Source of the DNA: Clostridium sp. UBA4108
Lineage (GTDB): Bacteria; Bacillota; Clostridia; Clostridiales; Clostridiaceae
Assembly (NCBI GenBank): GCA_002381695.1
Contig: DFXM01000020.1
Coordinates: 614,139-678,138, forward strand
Reading direction: 5' to 3'
DNA: 64,000 bases
Shown: positions 15,856 to 24,260 of the stretch, piece by piece
How positions within the stretch are numbered: position 1 is the stretch's first letter
Layout of the letters: each line of letters starts with the position of its first letter
Translations under genes and position numbers: made by a program
The notes under the pieces: generated by a model
What the model saw: only the letters and a program-made list of their open reading frames with translations
Database searches by the model: none
What the model was told of the DNA's origin: nothing

Positions 15856-15962
15856 ATCTTCAGGGCAGGGTGAAATTCCCTACCGGCGGTAAAGCCCGCG
15901 AGCCATAAGGCATGATTCGGTGTAACTCCGAAGCCGACAGTACAGTCTGGATGAAAGAAGAT
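15856..15962 (+). promoter_or_regulatory. FMN riboswitch (RFN element)
   Basis: The conserved RFN blocks are all readable: ATCTTCAGGGCAGGGTGAAA, TTCCCTACCGGCGGTAA, AGCCCGCGAGCC, GATTCGGTGTAACTCCGA, CCGACAGT and AGTCTGGATG, closed by GAAGAT pairing with ATCTTC (P1). FMN binding should favour the terminator at 16009-16045 and switch off ribD-ribE-ribBA-ribH. Confidence 0.97.
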
Positions 15963-16008
15963 ATGAGAAAAGTATTGTATTTTGTATACTTTTATTTGTA
16001 TAGTAAAT

Positions 16009-16045
16009 AAGCTCTGAAATATTTATGTATTTCAGAGCTTTGTTT
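16009..16045 (+). terminator. Riboswitch expression-platform terminator
   Basis: AAGCTCTGAAAT (16009-16020) pairs perfectly with ATTTCAGAGCTT (16029-16040), followed by TGTTTT. It lies about 45 nt after the aptamer. Confidence 0.85.
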
Positions 16046-16135
16046 TCATAATAATCTAATAATATGAGCTGCTTATTTGCTTATGTTAAATTATTATCTA
16101 TATAAAATGAAGGTCATATACTTTAATCTATAATA

Positions 16136-16170
16136 AAAAGCCTTGAGATATATTTTCTCAAGGCTTTTTT
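16136..16170 (+). terminator. Second terminator between riboswitch and ribD
   Basis: AAAAGCCTTGAGA (16136-16148) pairs perfectly with 16156-16168 and is followed by T. It sits between the riboswitch terminator and ribD, so operon transcripts must read through it. A CCTCC at about 16202-16206, potentially complementary to the ribD RBS, follows. Confidence 0.75.
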
Positions 16171-16261
16171 ATGCCTATAAGATGTTCTTAAATTCAATTA
16201 TCCTCCCCAATAAGTGGAGAATTAAGTTAATTTATTTAAATGGTTTTAAGGAGGAATGTTT

Positions 16262-17353
16262 ATGGATGAAGTGTATATGAACTTGGCGTTGGAACTAGCT
16301 TTAAAAGGAGAAGGAAAGGTTAATCCAAATCCTATGGTGGGAGCAGTTATTGTTAAAAATGAAAAAGTTATAGCTAAGGGATTCCATAGAGCTTATGGAG
16401 AGGACCACGCAGAAGTAGATGCTTTTAGAAATGCAAAGGAAAATATGGAGGATGCCACTCTGTATGTAACATTAGAACCGTGCTGTCACCACGGAAAAAC
16501 TCCTCCCTGTGTAGATGAAATAATAAAAAGAAAAATAAAAAAAGTAATTGTAGGGTGTTTAGATCCTAATCCATTGGTAAGAGGAAAAGGAATTAAGAAG
16601 ATGCTTGAACATGGAATAGAAGTTGAAATGTCAACATTAGAGGAAAAGTGTAAGGGGATAAATGAGATCTTCTTTAAATATGTAACTTGTAAAAGGCCTT
16701 TTGTAATAATGAAATCAGCCATGACCCTAGATGGAAAGATTGCCAGTAAATCTGGAGATTCTAAATGGATAACTTGCGAAGAAGCTAGGAATGAAGTGCA
16801 TAAGTTAAGAAATAAAGTCAGTGGGATTATGGTTGGCATTGGAACAGTTATAAGCGATAATCCTCAATTAACCTGTAGAATTCCAGAAGGTAGAAATCCT
16901 ATAAGAATAGTGGTGGATACTTTTCTTAAAATACCTTTAGAGTCAAAAGTTCTAGAGAATTGTGAGAAAATATCAACAATTATAGCAACTACGGATAAGG
17001 CTTCTAGTGAGAAGATAAAAATGATTCAGGAGAAGAATGCACAAGTATTAATTCTACCAGAAAAAATGGGTAAGGTGGATTTGACTAAACTAATGGATAG
17101 GTTAGGAGATTTAGGTGTGGATAGTGTTCTATTAGAAGGAGGAGGAACTCTGAATTATTCTGCTATGAAAGAGAAAATAGTGGACAAGGTAAAGGTTTAT
17201 ATATCACCAAAGATGGTTGGTGGACAAGGGAAAACACCCTTGGAAGGTGAAGGAGTTTTAAAGATTCAAGATGCTATAAAGATAAATAAATTATCTATGA
17301 AAACTATTGGAACAGATATTGTTTTAGAAGGTTATGTGGAAAAAGGAGAGTGA
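16262..17353 (+). CDS. ribD: Bifunctional riboflavin deaminase/reductase RibD
   Basis: Performs steps two and three of riboflavin synthesis: deamination of the pyrimidine, then reduction of the ribosyl side chain. The N-terminal cytidine-deaminase-like zinc domain shows NPNPMVGAVIV, HAEVDAF and PCCHHGKTPPC (Zn ligands His, Cys, Cys). The C-terminal reductase domain from about residue 145 shows MTLDGKIASKSGDSKWIT and LLEGGGTLN. An ATG at 16256 lies 1 nt from AAGGAGG (16248-16254); the ATG at 16262 is 7 nt away and is chosen, giving 363 residues. First gene of the riboswitch-controlled operon. Confidence 0.97.
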   Translation: MDEVYMNLALELALKGEGKVNPNPMVGAVIVKNEKVIAKGFHRAYGEDHAEVDAFRNAKENMEDATLYVTLEPCCHHGKTPPCVDEIIKRKIKKVIVGCLDPNPLVRGKGIKKMLEHGIEVEMSTLEEKCKGINEIFFKYVTCKRPFVIMKSAMTLDGKIASKSGDSKWITCEEARNEVHKLRNKVSGIMVGIGTVISDNPQLTCRIPEGRNPIRIVVDTFLKIPLESKVLENCEKISTIIATTDKASSEKIKMIQEKNAQVLILPEKMGKVDLTKLMDRLGDLGVDSVLLEGGGTLNYSAMKEKIVDKVKVYISPKMVGGQGKTPLEGEGVLKIQDAIKINKLSMKTIGTDIVLEGYVEKGE

Positions 17354-17357
17354 AAGA

Positions 17358-18008
17358 ATGTTTACTGGATTAATAGAGGAGATAGGGGAGATTCTTCAAA
17401 TACACAGAGGGGAAAAATCTTCTGAAATAACTATAAAAGCTAAGAAAATACTACAAGGAAGTCATATAGGAGACAGTATTTCTACTAACGGAGTATGTTT
17501 GACTATTTCAGGGTTAACATCTAATGGTTTTCAAGCAGATGTAATGGCTGAAACCTTAAGGAAAACTGATTTGTCCAACATATCCCTAGGAGATAAAGTT
17601 AATTTAGAAAGAGCGTTGAGCTTAAATGGGAGACTAGGAGGTCATATAGTTACAGGGCATATTGATGGTACAGGGGAAATCATAAGTTTAAAAAGAGAGG
17701 ACACCGCAGTATGGGTAACTATTAAACCTAAAGAAAGACTGCTTAGATATATGGTAGAAAAGGGGTCCATTGCCATTGATGGTATTAGTTTAACCATAGC
17801 ATATATTGATAGCAATGTGTTTAAGGTTTCTATTATACCGCATACAGGTGTAGAAACCACTTTGCTAAACAAAACTGTTGGTGAAGTAGTTAATCTGGAA
17901 TGTGATATTTTAGGAAAATATATAGAGAAGCTGCTGGGAATTAAAGGTGAAGAAGGAGAAAAAAGTTCTAAAATAGATATGGACTTTTTAAAGGAAAATG
18001 GATTTTAG
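17358..18008 (+). CDS. ribE: Riboflavin synthase alpha subunit
   Basis: Dismutates two 6,7-dimethyl-8-ribityllumazine molecules to riboflavin. About 216 residues with two lumazine-binding beta-barrel repeats; the first opens with MFTGLIEEIGEI and the second with GGHIVTGHIDGTG, the usual signature. An upstream in-frame codon at 17334 lies inside ribD and would add eight atypical residues, so ATG 17358, 4 nt after the ribD stop with AAAGGAG upstream, is used. The C-terminal tail from about residue 195 is charged and a little longer than usual. Confidence 0.97.
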   Translation: MFTGLIEEIGEILQIHRGEKSSEITIKAKKILQGSHIGDSISTNGVCLTISGLTSNGFQADVMAETLRKTDLSNISLGDKVNLERALSLNGRLGGHIVTGHIDGTGEIISLKREDTAVWVTIKPKERLLRYMVEKGSIAIDGISLTIAYIDSNVFKVSIIPHTGVETTLLNKTVGEVVNLECDILGKYIEKLLGIKGEEGEKSSKIDMDFLKENGF

Positions 18009-18081
18009 GTATCTGAAATAAAATAATTGACCAAAGATCATGAGTATACTTTTTAGTATACCTTATTAAGGGGGAAGAGGA

Positions 18082-19281
18082 ATGTATAAATTTAATACTA
18101 TTGAAGAAGCAATAGTAGATATTAGAGAAGGAAAAATGGTGGTGGTAGTAGATGATCCTAATAGAGAAAATGAAGGAGACTTATTAATGGCTGCTGAGAA
18201 AGTTACTGCAGAGAGTATTAATTTCATGGCTAAATATGGACGTGGACTTATATGTATGCCTATTAATGGGGAAAGGCTTGAGGAATTAAATATAACTTCA
18301 ATGGTAGAAAAGAATACAGATAATCATGGTACAGCCTTTACTGTATCTATCGATGCTATAGAAACTACTACAGGAATTTCAGCTGTGGAGAGAGCAGAAA
18401 CTATTTTGAAGGTTTTAGATGAAGGTAGTAAGGGAGAAGATTTTAGAAGACCAGGTCATGTGTTTCCGCTTATAGCTAAAAAAGGTGGAGTTTTAAAGAG
18501 AGCTGGACATACAGAAGCAGCTACAGATTTAGCAACCTTAGCTGGATTAAAGCCATCAGGGGTTATTTGTGAGATTATGAATGAGGATGGTACTATGGCT
18601 AGAACACCTCAGTTAATGGAGTTTGTAAAATTACATAATCTTAAAATAATAACAATAGCAGATTTGATAAATTATAGAAGACACAATGAAAAACTTATTG
18701 AAAAAGTAGTTGAAACACAAATGCCTACTAGGTATGGAGATTTTAAAATACATGGTTATGTAAATAAGCTTAATGGGGAACATCATGTGGCATTAGTAAA
18801 AGGAGATGTTCAGGATGGAGAGCCAGTGTTAGTAAGAATTCATTCAGAATGTTTGACAGGAGATGCATTAGGTTCTAGAAGATGTGATTGTGGAGAACAA
18901 TATGCGGAAGCTATGAAGAAGATTCAGAGAGAAGAAAGAGGAATACTTTTATATATGAGACAAGAAGGAAGAGGAATAGGATTAATTAATAAGTTAAAAG
19001 CCTATGCTCTTCAAGATGAAGGCTATGATACTGTGGAGGCAAATATAAAGTTAGGATTTCCAGCAGATATGAGGGAATATGGTATTGGAGCACAGATATT
19101 ATTAGATTTAGGAGCTAAAAAACTGAAGCTTATGACCAATAATCCAAGAAAAATATCAGGACTAAGTGGTTATGACATTGAAATCGTAGAAAGAGTACCA
19201 ATACAGATGAACCATAATGAGAAAAATATGTCCTACTTAAAAACTAAAAAAGAAAAGTTAAACCATATTTTAAATTATTAA
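18082..19281 (+). CDS. ribBA: Bifunctional DHBP synthase / GTP cyclohydrolase II
   Basis: Supplies both precursors of the riboflavin pathway. Residues 1-200 form 3,4-dihydroxy-2-butanone-4-phosphate synthase (VVVDDPNRENEGDL, KYGRGLICMP, RRPGHVFPL, HTEAATDLA). Residues 205-399 form GTP cyclohydrolase II with zinc ligands in SECLTGDALGSRRCDCGEQ and RQEGRGIGL. The full length of 399 is standard. AAGGGGGAAGAGG precedes ATG. The 73-nt gap after ribE contains an inverted AGTATACT-like stretch (18045-18060) but no terminator. Confidence 0.98.
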   Translation: MYKFNTIEEAIVDIREGKMVVVVDDPNRENEGDLLMAAEKVTAESINFMAKYGRGLICMPINGERLEELNITSMVEKNTDNHGTAFTVSIDAIETTTGISAVERAETILKVLDEGSKGEDFRRPGHVFPLIAKKGGVLKRAGHTEAATDLATLAGLKPSGVICEIMNEDGTMARTPQLMEFVKLHNLKIITIADLINYRRHNEKLIEKVVETQMPTRYGDFKIHGYVNKLNGEHHVALVKGDVQDGEPVLVRIHSECLTGDALGSRRCDCGEQYAEAMKKIQREERGILLYMRQEGRGIGLINKLKAYALQDEGYDTVEANIKLGFPADMREYGIGAQILLDLGAKKLKLMTNNPRKISGLSGYDIEIVERVPIQMNHNEKNMSYLKTKKEKLNHILNY

Positions 19282-19308
19282 TATAGATTTATATAGGAGG
19301 AATAGGAA

Positions 19309-19770
19309 ATGATTTATGAAGGAAATTTAATTGCTGATGGGTTAAAAATAGGAATAGTTGTGGGGAGATTTAATGAGTTTATCAATGGAAGATTGTTATC
19401 GGGAGCATTAGATGGACTAAAAAGACATGGAGTTAAAGAGGAGGATATAAATATTGCTTGGGTGCCAGGAGCCTTTGAAATTCCTTTAGTGGCAAAGAAA
19501 ATGGTTAAGGGAGATAAATATGATGCAGTTATTTGTTTAGGAACAGTTATAAGAGGGACAACTTCTCATTTTGATTATGTTTGTGCTGAAGTTTCGAAAG
19601 GCGTTGCCCAAGTATCCCTAGAAAGCGAAAAACCTGTTATATTTGGAGTATTGACTACGGATACCATAGAGCAAGCAATAGAAAGAGCTGGTACTAAAGC
19701 TGGAAATAAAGGATATGATGCTGCAGTAACAGCCATAGAAATGGCAAATTTATTGAAAGCCATTAAGTAG
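19309..19770 (+). CDS. ribH: 6,7-dimethyl-8-ribityllumazine synthase
   Basis: Condenses the pyrimidine and DHBP to lumazine; family members assemble into pentamers or 60-mer capsids. 153 residues with VGRFNEFI (substrate-binding Phe), PGAFEIPL, GTVIRGTTSHFDYV (catalytic His) and FGVLTTDTIEQAIERAGTKAGNKG. Last gene of the rib operon, 27 nt after ribBA with AGGAGG before ATG, followed by a long terminator hairpin. All four rib enzymes are present, so the pathway from GTP is complete apart from the phosphatase. Confidence 0.98.
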   Translation: MIYEGNLIADGLKIGIVVGRFNEFINGRLLSGALDGLKRHGVKEEDINIAWVPGAFEIPLVAKKMVKGDKYDAVICLGTVIRGTTSHFDYVCAEVSKGVAQVSLESEKPVIFGVLTTDTIEQAIERAGTKAGNKGYDAAVTAIEMANLLKAIK

Positions 19771-19830
19771 TGAATTTAAGAACACATTAAAAATAATTAA
19801 CATACTTATTATATTTAGAATCCTAAATAT

Positions 19831-19907
19831 AAAAGCTCTGTTTTAGATATTATTGATGAGAAGCAATAATATTGCAGCTTCTCATCAAATATTAAAACAG
19901 AGCTTTT
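19831..19907. terminator. Bidirectional terminator of rib operon and CPBP gene
   Basis: AAAAGCTCTGTTTTA pairs with TAAAACAGAGCTTTT around an inner stem GATGAGAAGC/GCTTCTCATC. It sits between convergent genes and has A/T tracts on both sides, so it can serve both strands. Confidence 0.8.
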
Positions 19908-19943
19908 ACTTAAAAGTAAATACATAGATATAAGATTAGGCTT

Positions 19944-20951
19944 CTAAAGAATATATTGAAGAGTGACTAAGCTTATAATAGCAATAAAATATACAACTAA
20001 TGGTATAAAGTGAGCTTTACGAGGCTTTTTTTCATAGCGGTCACTAAAACACTCTAAACCATAACCCTCCTGCATAATATAATCCTCTTGGAAGTCATCA
20101 TTATCTCTATGATTTTTTAATGATTTTAAGGCAACAAATAGTATTGTTCCTCCGATTAGGAAAAATATAGGAGCTCCAATAAGAGCTTGAACTATACTTA
20201 CTCCAGTATTAGCACTGGCATCTGGTATTTCAGGTATATCTAGAACTCCATTTTTTGAAGCTTCATTAATAAAGGTCATCAATAACACACCTAATTTTGA
20301 AATACAGAAAGATATTCCGTTATTAGCACCATGGACAATCATAGCTCCAAGAAGAGAGTCAGTATAATCTCTTACATATACTAAAACATATCCAAGGAAC
20401 ATTACATAGATTATTTGCATTAAATTTCCGTGAAAAGTTGCGAAAATTAAGGTTACTAAAAAGAATCGCAATCTTTTATTTATGCCATCATAGCCATCTA
20501 AAAAAATTCCTCTAAAAAATATTTCTTCAAAAAATGCAGGGATTACAACAATAACAACTAATCCAACTAAAAAACTACCACTGTTTAGTATTTGGGACAT
20601 TGCAATTCCATCTTCAACTACAACTGGAATTAGAGACATGCTTATGAAGTTAATTCCAATAGCACATATATAAGCACCTAAACCTATAACAACACATAAA
20701 AATATCTGTTTTACTGATATTTTTCTTATATGCATAGCCTTAGTAAAGCTCTGTTTTGTAAGGGCGCAATAGATTAATGAAGCTCCACCAAGAACTAGTA
20801 TGCTGGACATTCCTGAAATAATTAAAGTCATATTATTATTTACAATGTTTAAACTATAACATAATTTAGTTAATAAAGTTGGGACAGCAATAAATAGTAT
20901 TAATCCTAATAATAACAAAAGGTTGGCTTTTAAAGCCTTTTTTTTATTCAT
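19944..20951 (-). CDS. CPBP family intramembrane protease-like protein
   Basis: A 335-residue polytopic protein of the CPBP (Abi/CAAX protease) family. The conserved glutamate pair is in FFEEIFFRGIFLD, followed by FATFHGNLMQ and MIVHGANNG, giving the E-E-H-H set. Around eight hydrophobic helices are visible. An upstream ATG at 20960 abuts AAGGAG; ATG 20951 (MNKKKALK) has 9-nt spacing and is preferred. It is last in the NatA/NatB-like cluster, 23 nt after the permease gene; such pairs recur in Firmicutes and could relate to peptide toxin immunity or processing, which is inference. Confidence 0.9.
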   Translation of the reverse strand: MNKKKALKANLLLLLGLILFIAVPTLLTKLCYSLNIVNNNMTLIISGMSSILVLGGASLIYCALTKQSFTKAMHIRKISVKQIFLCVVIGLGAYICAIGINFISMSLIPVVVEDGIAMSQILNSGSFLVGLVVIVVIPAFFEEIFFRGIFLDGYDGINKRLRFFLVTLIFATFHGNLMQIIYVMFLGYVLVYVRDYTDSLLGAMIVHGANNGISFCISKLGVLLMTFINEASKNGVLDIPEIPDASANTGVSIVQALIGAPIFFLIGGTILFVALKSLKNHRDNDDFQEDYIMQEGYGLECFSDRYEKKPRKAHFIPLVVYFIAIISLVTLQYIL

Positions 20952-20974
20952 AAAAATCATCTCCTTATAGTGAA

Positions 20975-22141
20975 CTATTTTCTAAGTAATACATCCTCCT
21001 TAAACACAGTTTTAATTGCTATAATACCTATAAGTAATATATATGTTATGAGCCATATAGATACTATTAAAAGATGGTTTATATTTAAAATTCCAAGAAG
21101 AATCTCATTTAGTATAGTTATTGAATTTAATATAGGTATATGTAGAAAAATACTGCTAATATTTTTTATATCTACAAATATAAATACATAATTCAATATT
21201 AATATAATCAACATCATACCTGTCATATATCCTTGAGCTTCTTTGAAATTTCTTGCATATAAACCAATTATAAATTGAATAAGTGAAATTCCTATATAAG
21301 TTAATATTATTATCAATGCCATTATAGCAACATTATTGAAACTTAGAGTAGTTATATTAATTAAATCTGTATTAAATAGCTTTGACATTATGAGGAAAGA
21401 AGCTAATGAGATAAATATTTCTAATAAAATTAATATCAACAAGGCCACATATTTACCCCCTATAATAGTGGTTCTTTTAGCCTTTGTAATTAATAGGGCT
21501 TCTAAAGTACCTCGTTCTTTTTCAGTAGAACAAAGCTCTGTAACTACTTGCATCCCCATAGTTAGTGGAAATAGTAATATGAACATAGGAATAACATAGA
21601 AGAATCCAGCTTGTTCATCACTTATGGTAGAAACATTTTCCTTTTCTATGGAGTAGCTATCTAAAATATTTATATTTATTCCTTTATTTATCAAGGTAGT
21701 CTTTACTAGATTCTTTTCAAAATCATTTATAACATCTAATATTTTTTCATAGTTTTTATCCATCATATCGGTAGATTTTTTATATACATTGATATTGGTA
21801 GGTTGTCCTAAACTCAATTTCTTAGAAAATTCATTTTCAAATTCAAGGACTAAATCAAATTCTTCAATAGGTTCTTTTCTATTATCTATAACCACCTTCA
21901 TGTTTTTATCTAAGTTTTTAATATGATTTATTAACTCATAGCTTTCATCTTCTTTTGAAACTATTATTTTTAAGTTAAAATCTGATAAGTCCCCAGAGGA
22001 GTTTTCTAAAACACCTCCTAAAAGACCATCTATATTAAACAAATATAAATACATAAGTATGGGCATTAGTATAAAAGAAATCAAACTTTTTTTATCACGG
22101 ATAAAATTCTTTATCTCCTTTTTTAAAACCTTATAAAACAT
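20975..22141 (-). CDS. ABC-2 type permease, NatB-like (second)
   Basis: A 388-residue membrane protein with an N-terminal helix (about residues 18-37), a large extracytoplasmic loop (about 45-175) and five or six C-terminal helices. The cytosolic STEKERGTLEALLITKAKRTTIIGGKY segment is the ABC-2/NatB family marker for contact with the ATPase. NatAB of Bacillus exports Na+, and relatives export peptides or drugs. It lies 8 nt after its paralogue, suggesting a heterodimeric membrane part. The start ATG follows a poor RBS, consistent with translational coupling. Confidence 0.88.
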   Translation of the reverse strand: MFYKVLKKEIKNFIRDKKSLISFILMPILMYLYLFNIDGLLGGVLENSSGDLSDFNLKIIVSKEDESYELINHIKNLDKNMKVVIDNRKEPIEEFDLVLEFENEFSKKLSLGQPTNINVYKKSTDMMDKNYEKILDVINDFEKNLVKTTLINKGININILDSYSIEKENVSTISDEQAGFFYVIPMFILLFPLTMGMQVVTELCSTEKERGTLEALLITKAKRTTIIGGKYVALLILILLEIFISLASFLIMSKLFNTDLINITTLSFNNVAIMALIIILTYIGISLIQFIIGLYARNFKEAQGYMTGMMLIILILNYVFIFVDIKNISSIFLHIPILNSITILNEILLGILNINHLLIVSIWLITYILLIGIIAIKTVFKEDVLLRK

Positions 22142-22149
22142 ACAATCAC

Positions 22150-23292
22150 CTATACCCTAAATATAAATTTTTCATTATTTACAGCTTTAATGCATAATAA
22201 TAAGCTTAAAACTATATACACACACAACCAACCTATAACTGTAAATACATTTGCCAGATTAATAATACCTGATATTAACTGTTTCAAAATTAATACTACA
22301 TTAAATATTGGTAAGTTGTAAAAGAGAGGGCTCTCTGGAATAAACATGGACATTACCATTGGGACCATTAATATTATTAAGAGAGGTGAAAGTAAGATTT
22401 GGCTTTCTTTGTAATTTTTAGCAAAAAAGCTTACTGTAAGTTGAAGTGCACTTAAGAATATAACTGTTAAAGTTAATATAAATAAGGATAACAACAATCC
22501 TAAAGCATTAAAATTTATTCCACTTATAGGTAACCCTGATAGTGAAATTGCTGACATTATAGTAAGAAGCAGCACAAATACAGCTATTAAGGAAATTATA
22601 ATGCTTACAACAGATACGAAAAGTAACTTTCCTAATAACAGCTTATATCTAGGAACCTTTGTACATATTAAAGGCTCTAAAGTCATTTTTTCTTTCTCTC
22701 CAGCCGCTAAATCTGTAGTCAAGTAGGAGGTTGAAATCAGTGGAAACAAAAGAAATAGCATAGGCAATATCAAACTAGCCACTTGTGCAAACATATTGAC
22801 TTCTTCACCTTGATTATTAAATTCACTTATTGATATTGGATTTATACTTTCATACTCAAGTCCTTTATCTTTAAGAATAGAAGTGATATGGTCTTCCTTT
22901 AATTTATCTATAGTATCAGTAATATTACCAGATATGAAGCTTTTTTTAGTAGCATCATACTTGATTTTAATTGGTACATTTATATCCTCTGAAACTATGA
23001 TTATAGCATCAATATTTCTTTCTAAAATATCTTTATCTGTATAGATCTTGTCCTCAAGAATTTTTATAGATTTGGTATTTTTTATAGCCTCAGTGATTTC
23101 CTTATTATCCCCTTGGATATTTACTTTAAAGCCCGCTACTTCGCTTTTAAAGGCAAAGAATGCACCTAAGGCAATCACTATAATTATTAATGGATAGATT
23201 AAGATAGGTAATAGTATTGTATTTACTAATAACTTTCTATCTCTAATGTACATTTTAAATTCATGGCTAAACACTTTTAATATTGAGCTCAC
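22150..23292 (-). CDS. ABC-2 type permease, NatB-like (first)
   Basis: About 380 residues, the same architecture as the following gene: N-terminal helix, long external domain, then helices, with AGEKEKMTLEPLICTKVPRYKLLLGKLL as ATPase-coupling segment. The reading frame opens upstream with several GTG codons. The GTG at 23292 (MSSILKVFSHEF) has AGGTGG about 6 nt before it and is chosen over GTG 23304. Either way the 5' end overlaps the ATPase gene by at least 26 nt, so the operon is tightly coupled. Substrate unknown; Na+ export by analogy with NatB is possible. Confidence 0.87.
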   Translation of the reverse strand: MSSILKVFSHEFKMYIRDRKLLVNTILLPILIYPLIIIVIALGAFFAFKSEVAGFKVNIQGDNKEITEAIKNTKSIKILEDKIYTDKDILERNIDAIIIVSEDINVPIKIKYDATKKSFISGNITDTIDKLKEDHITSILKDKGLEYESINPISISEFNNQGEEVNMFAQVASLILPMLFLLFPLISTSYLTTDLAAGEKEKMTLEPLICTKVPRYKLLLGKLLFVSVVSIIISLIAVFVLLLTIMSAISLSGLPISGINFNALGLLLSLFILTLTVIFLSALQLTVSFFAKNYKESQILLSPLLIILMVPMVMSMFIPESPLFYNLPIFNVVLILKQLISGIINLANVFTVIGWLCVYIVLSLLLCIKAVNNEKFIFRV

Positions 23293-24022
23293 TATTACCA
23301 CCACCTGTTATTAGATGGATAAATATATCCTCTAAATTATCCTTGCCATACTTATCTTTAAGATAAGTTTCGTTTCCTTCTTCTATAAGTTCTCCTTTAT
23401 TTATTATAATAACCCGCTTACAGAGTCTCTCTATTTCATTGATTGAATGACTAGAAAATAGAATTGTCTTTCCTTCCTTAGACCATTCTATAATTAGGTC
23501 ATATAATATTCTTCTAGCTACTACATCTAGTCCTGTGGTTGGTTCATCTAAAAGAATTATTTTAGGATTATGAACAATAGCTCTAGCTATGGAAATTTTT
23601 TGTTTCATACCTCTTGAAAGCTCTGATGCTTTTTTATCTAAATAATCGCTAAACTGAAAGTAATCTGATAAATATTTAATTCTTTTATCAATTTCGTCCT
23701 TGCTCATATCATATAAGTACCCAAAGTATTCAATATTTTCTCTAGCCGTGAGTCTATCATACAATGCTACATCTCCACCAAAAAGAACTCCTATGGAGCT
23801 TCTAACCTTTTCGCCATCCTTAACAGTATCGAAACCATCAATAGTGGCTGTTCCTTTTGTGGGCTTTAGCATTGTAGATAGGATTCTAAGGGTGGTAGTT
23901 TTACCGGCTCCATTTTCCCCAAGTAGTCCAACAACTTCTCCTTCTTTAACCGTAAAGCTTAAATCTTTTACAGCTAATACTTTTTTACTATATTTTTTAT
24001 ATAGCCCTTTAACTTCTATCAT
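23267..24022 (-). CDS. ABC transporter ATP-binding protein, NatA-like
   Basis: A 251-residue ATPase: Walker A GENGAGKTTT, Q-loop FGGDVALYDRLT, signature LSRGMKQK, Walker B IILLDEPTTGLDV, switch His in SSHSINEIE. The LSRGM signature is typical of the NatA/CcmA-type exporters. It leads the four-gene cluster ATPase, permease, permease, CPBP protein. AAGGAGAATT precedes ATG, and a promoter with 17-nt spacing is visible at 24072-24100. It powers efflux; the cargo is not evident. Confidence 0.93.
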   Translation of the reverse strand: MIEVKGLYKKYSKKVLAVKDLSFTVKEGEVVGLLGENGAGKTTTLRILSTMLKPTKGTATIDGFDTVKDGEKVRSSIGVLFGGDVALYDRLTARENIEYFGYLYDMSKDEIDKRIKYLSDYFQFSDYLDKKASELSRGMKQKISIARAIVHNPKIILLDEPTTGLDVVARRILYDLIIEWSKEGKTILFSSHSINEIERLCKRVIIINKGELIEEGNETYLKDKYGKDNLEDIFIHLITGGGNSELNIKSV

Positions 24023-24071
24023 TTTAATTCTCCTTGCATATAGGTTGTACTTTAAATTAAACCTATACTAG

Positions 24072-24100
24072 ATTTTAACATTCTACATGGTTAATTTCAA
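24072..24100 (-). promoter_or_regulatory. Promoter of the NatA/NatB-like operon
   Basis: On the minus strand TTGAAA (24095-24100) and TAAAAT (24072-24077) are separated by 17 nt. Downstream of the DUF4003-like gene a hairpin (24182-24222) without a T tract precedes it. Confidence 0.65.
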
Positions 24101-24260
24101 TAATACCCTTAGAGTAAAGAATTTACTACATGAAGAGGATTATCAGCAATATGTTTTTAAATGCATTTATTTAAGATAGACATTATTTATACCAAACCTT
24201 TTGAGAGTTTAGTATAAATAATATCTAGATATTTTTAAAGGTATTAAATTAAGCGTAATA

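Noticed and set aside
16486..16839. A 117-codon minus-strand frame inside ribD
   Set aside because: It is a shadow of the conserved deaminase/reductase coding sequence and has no start signals.
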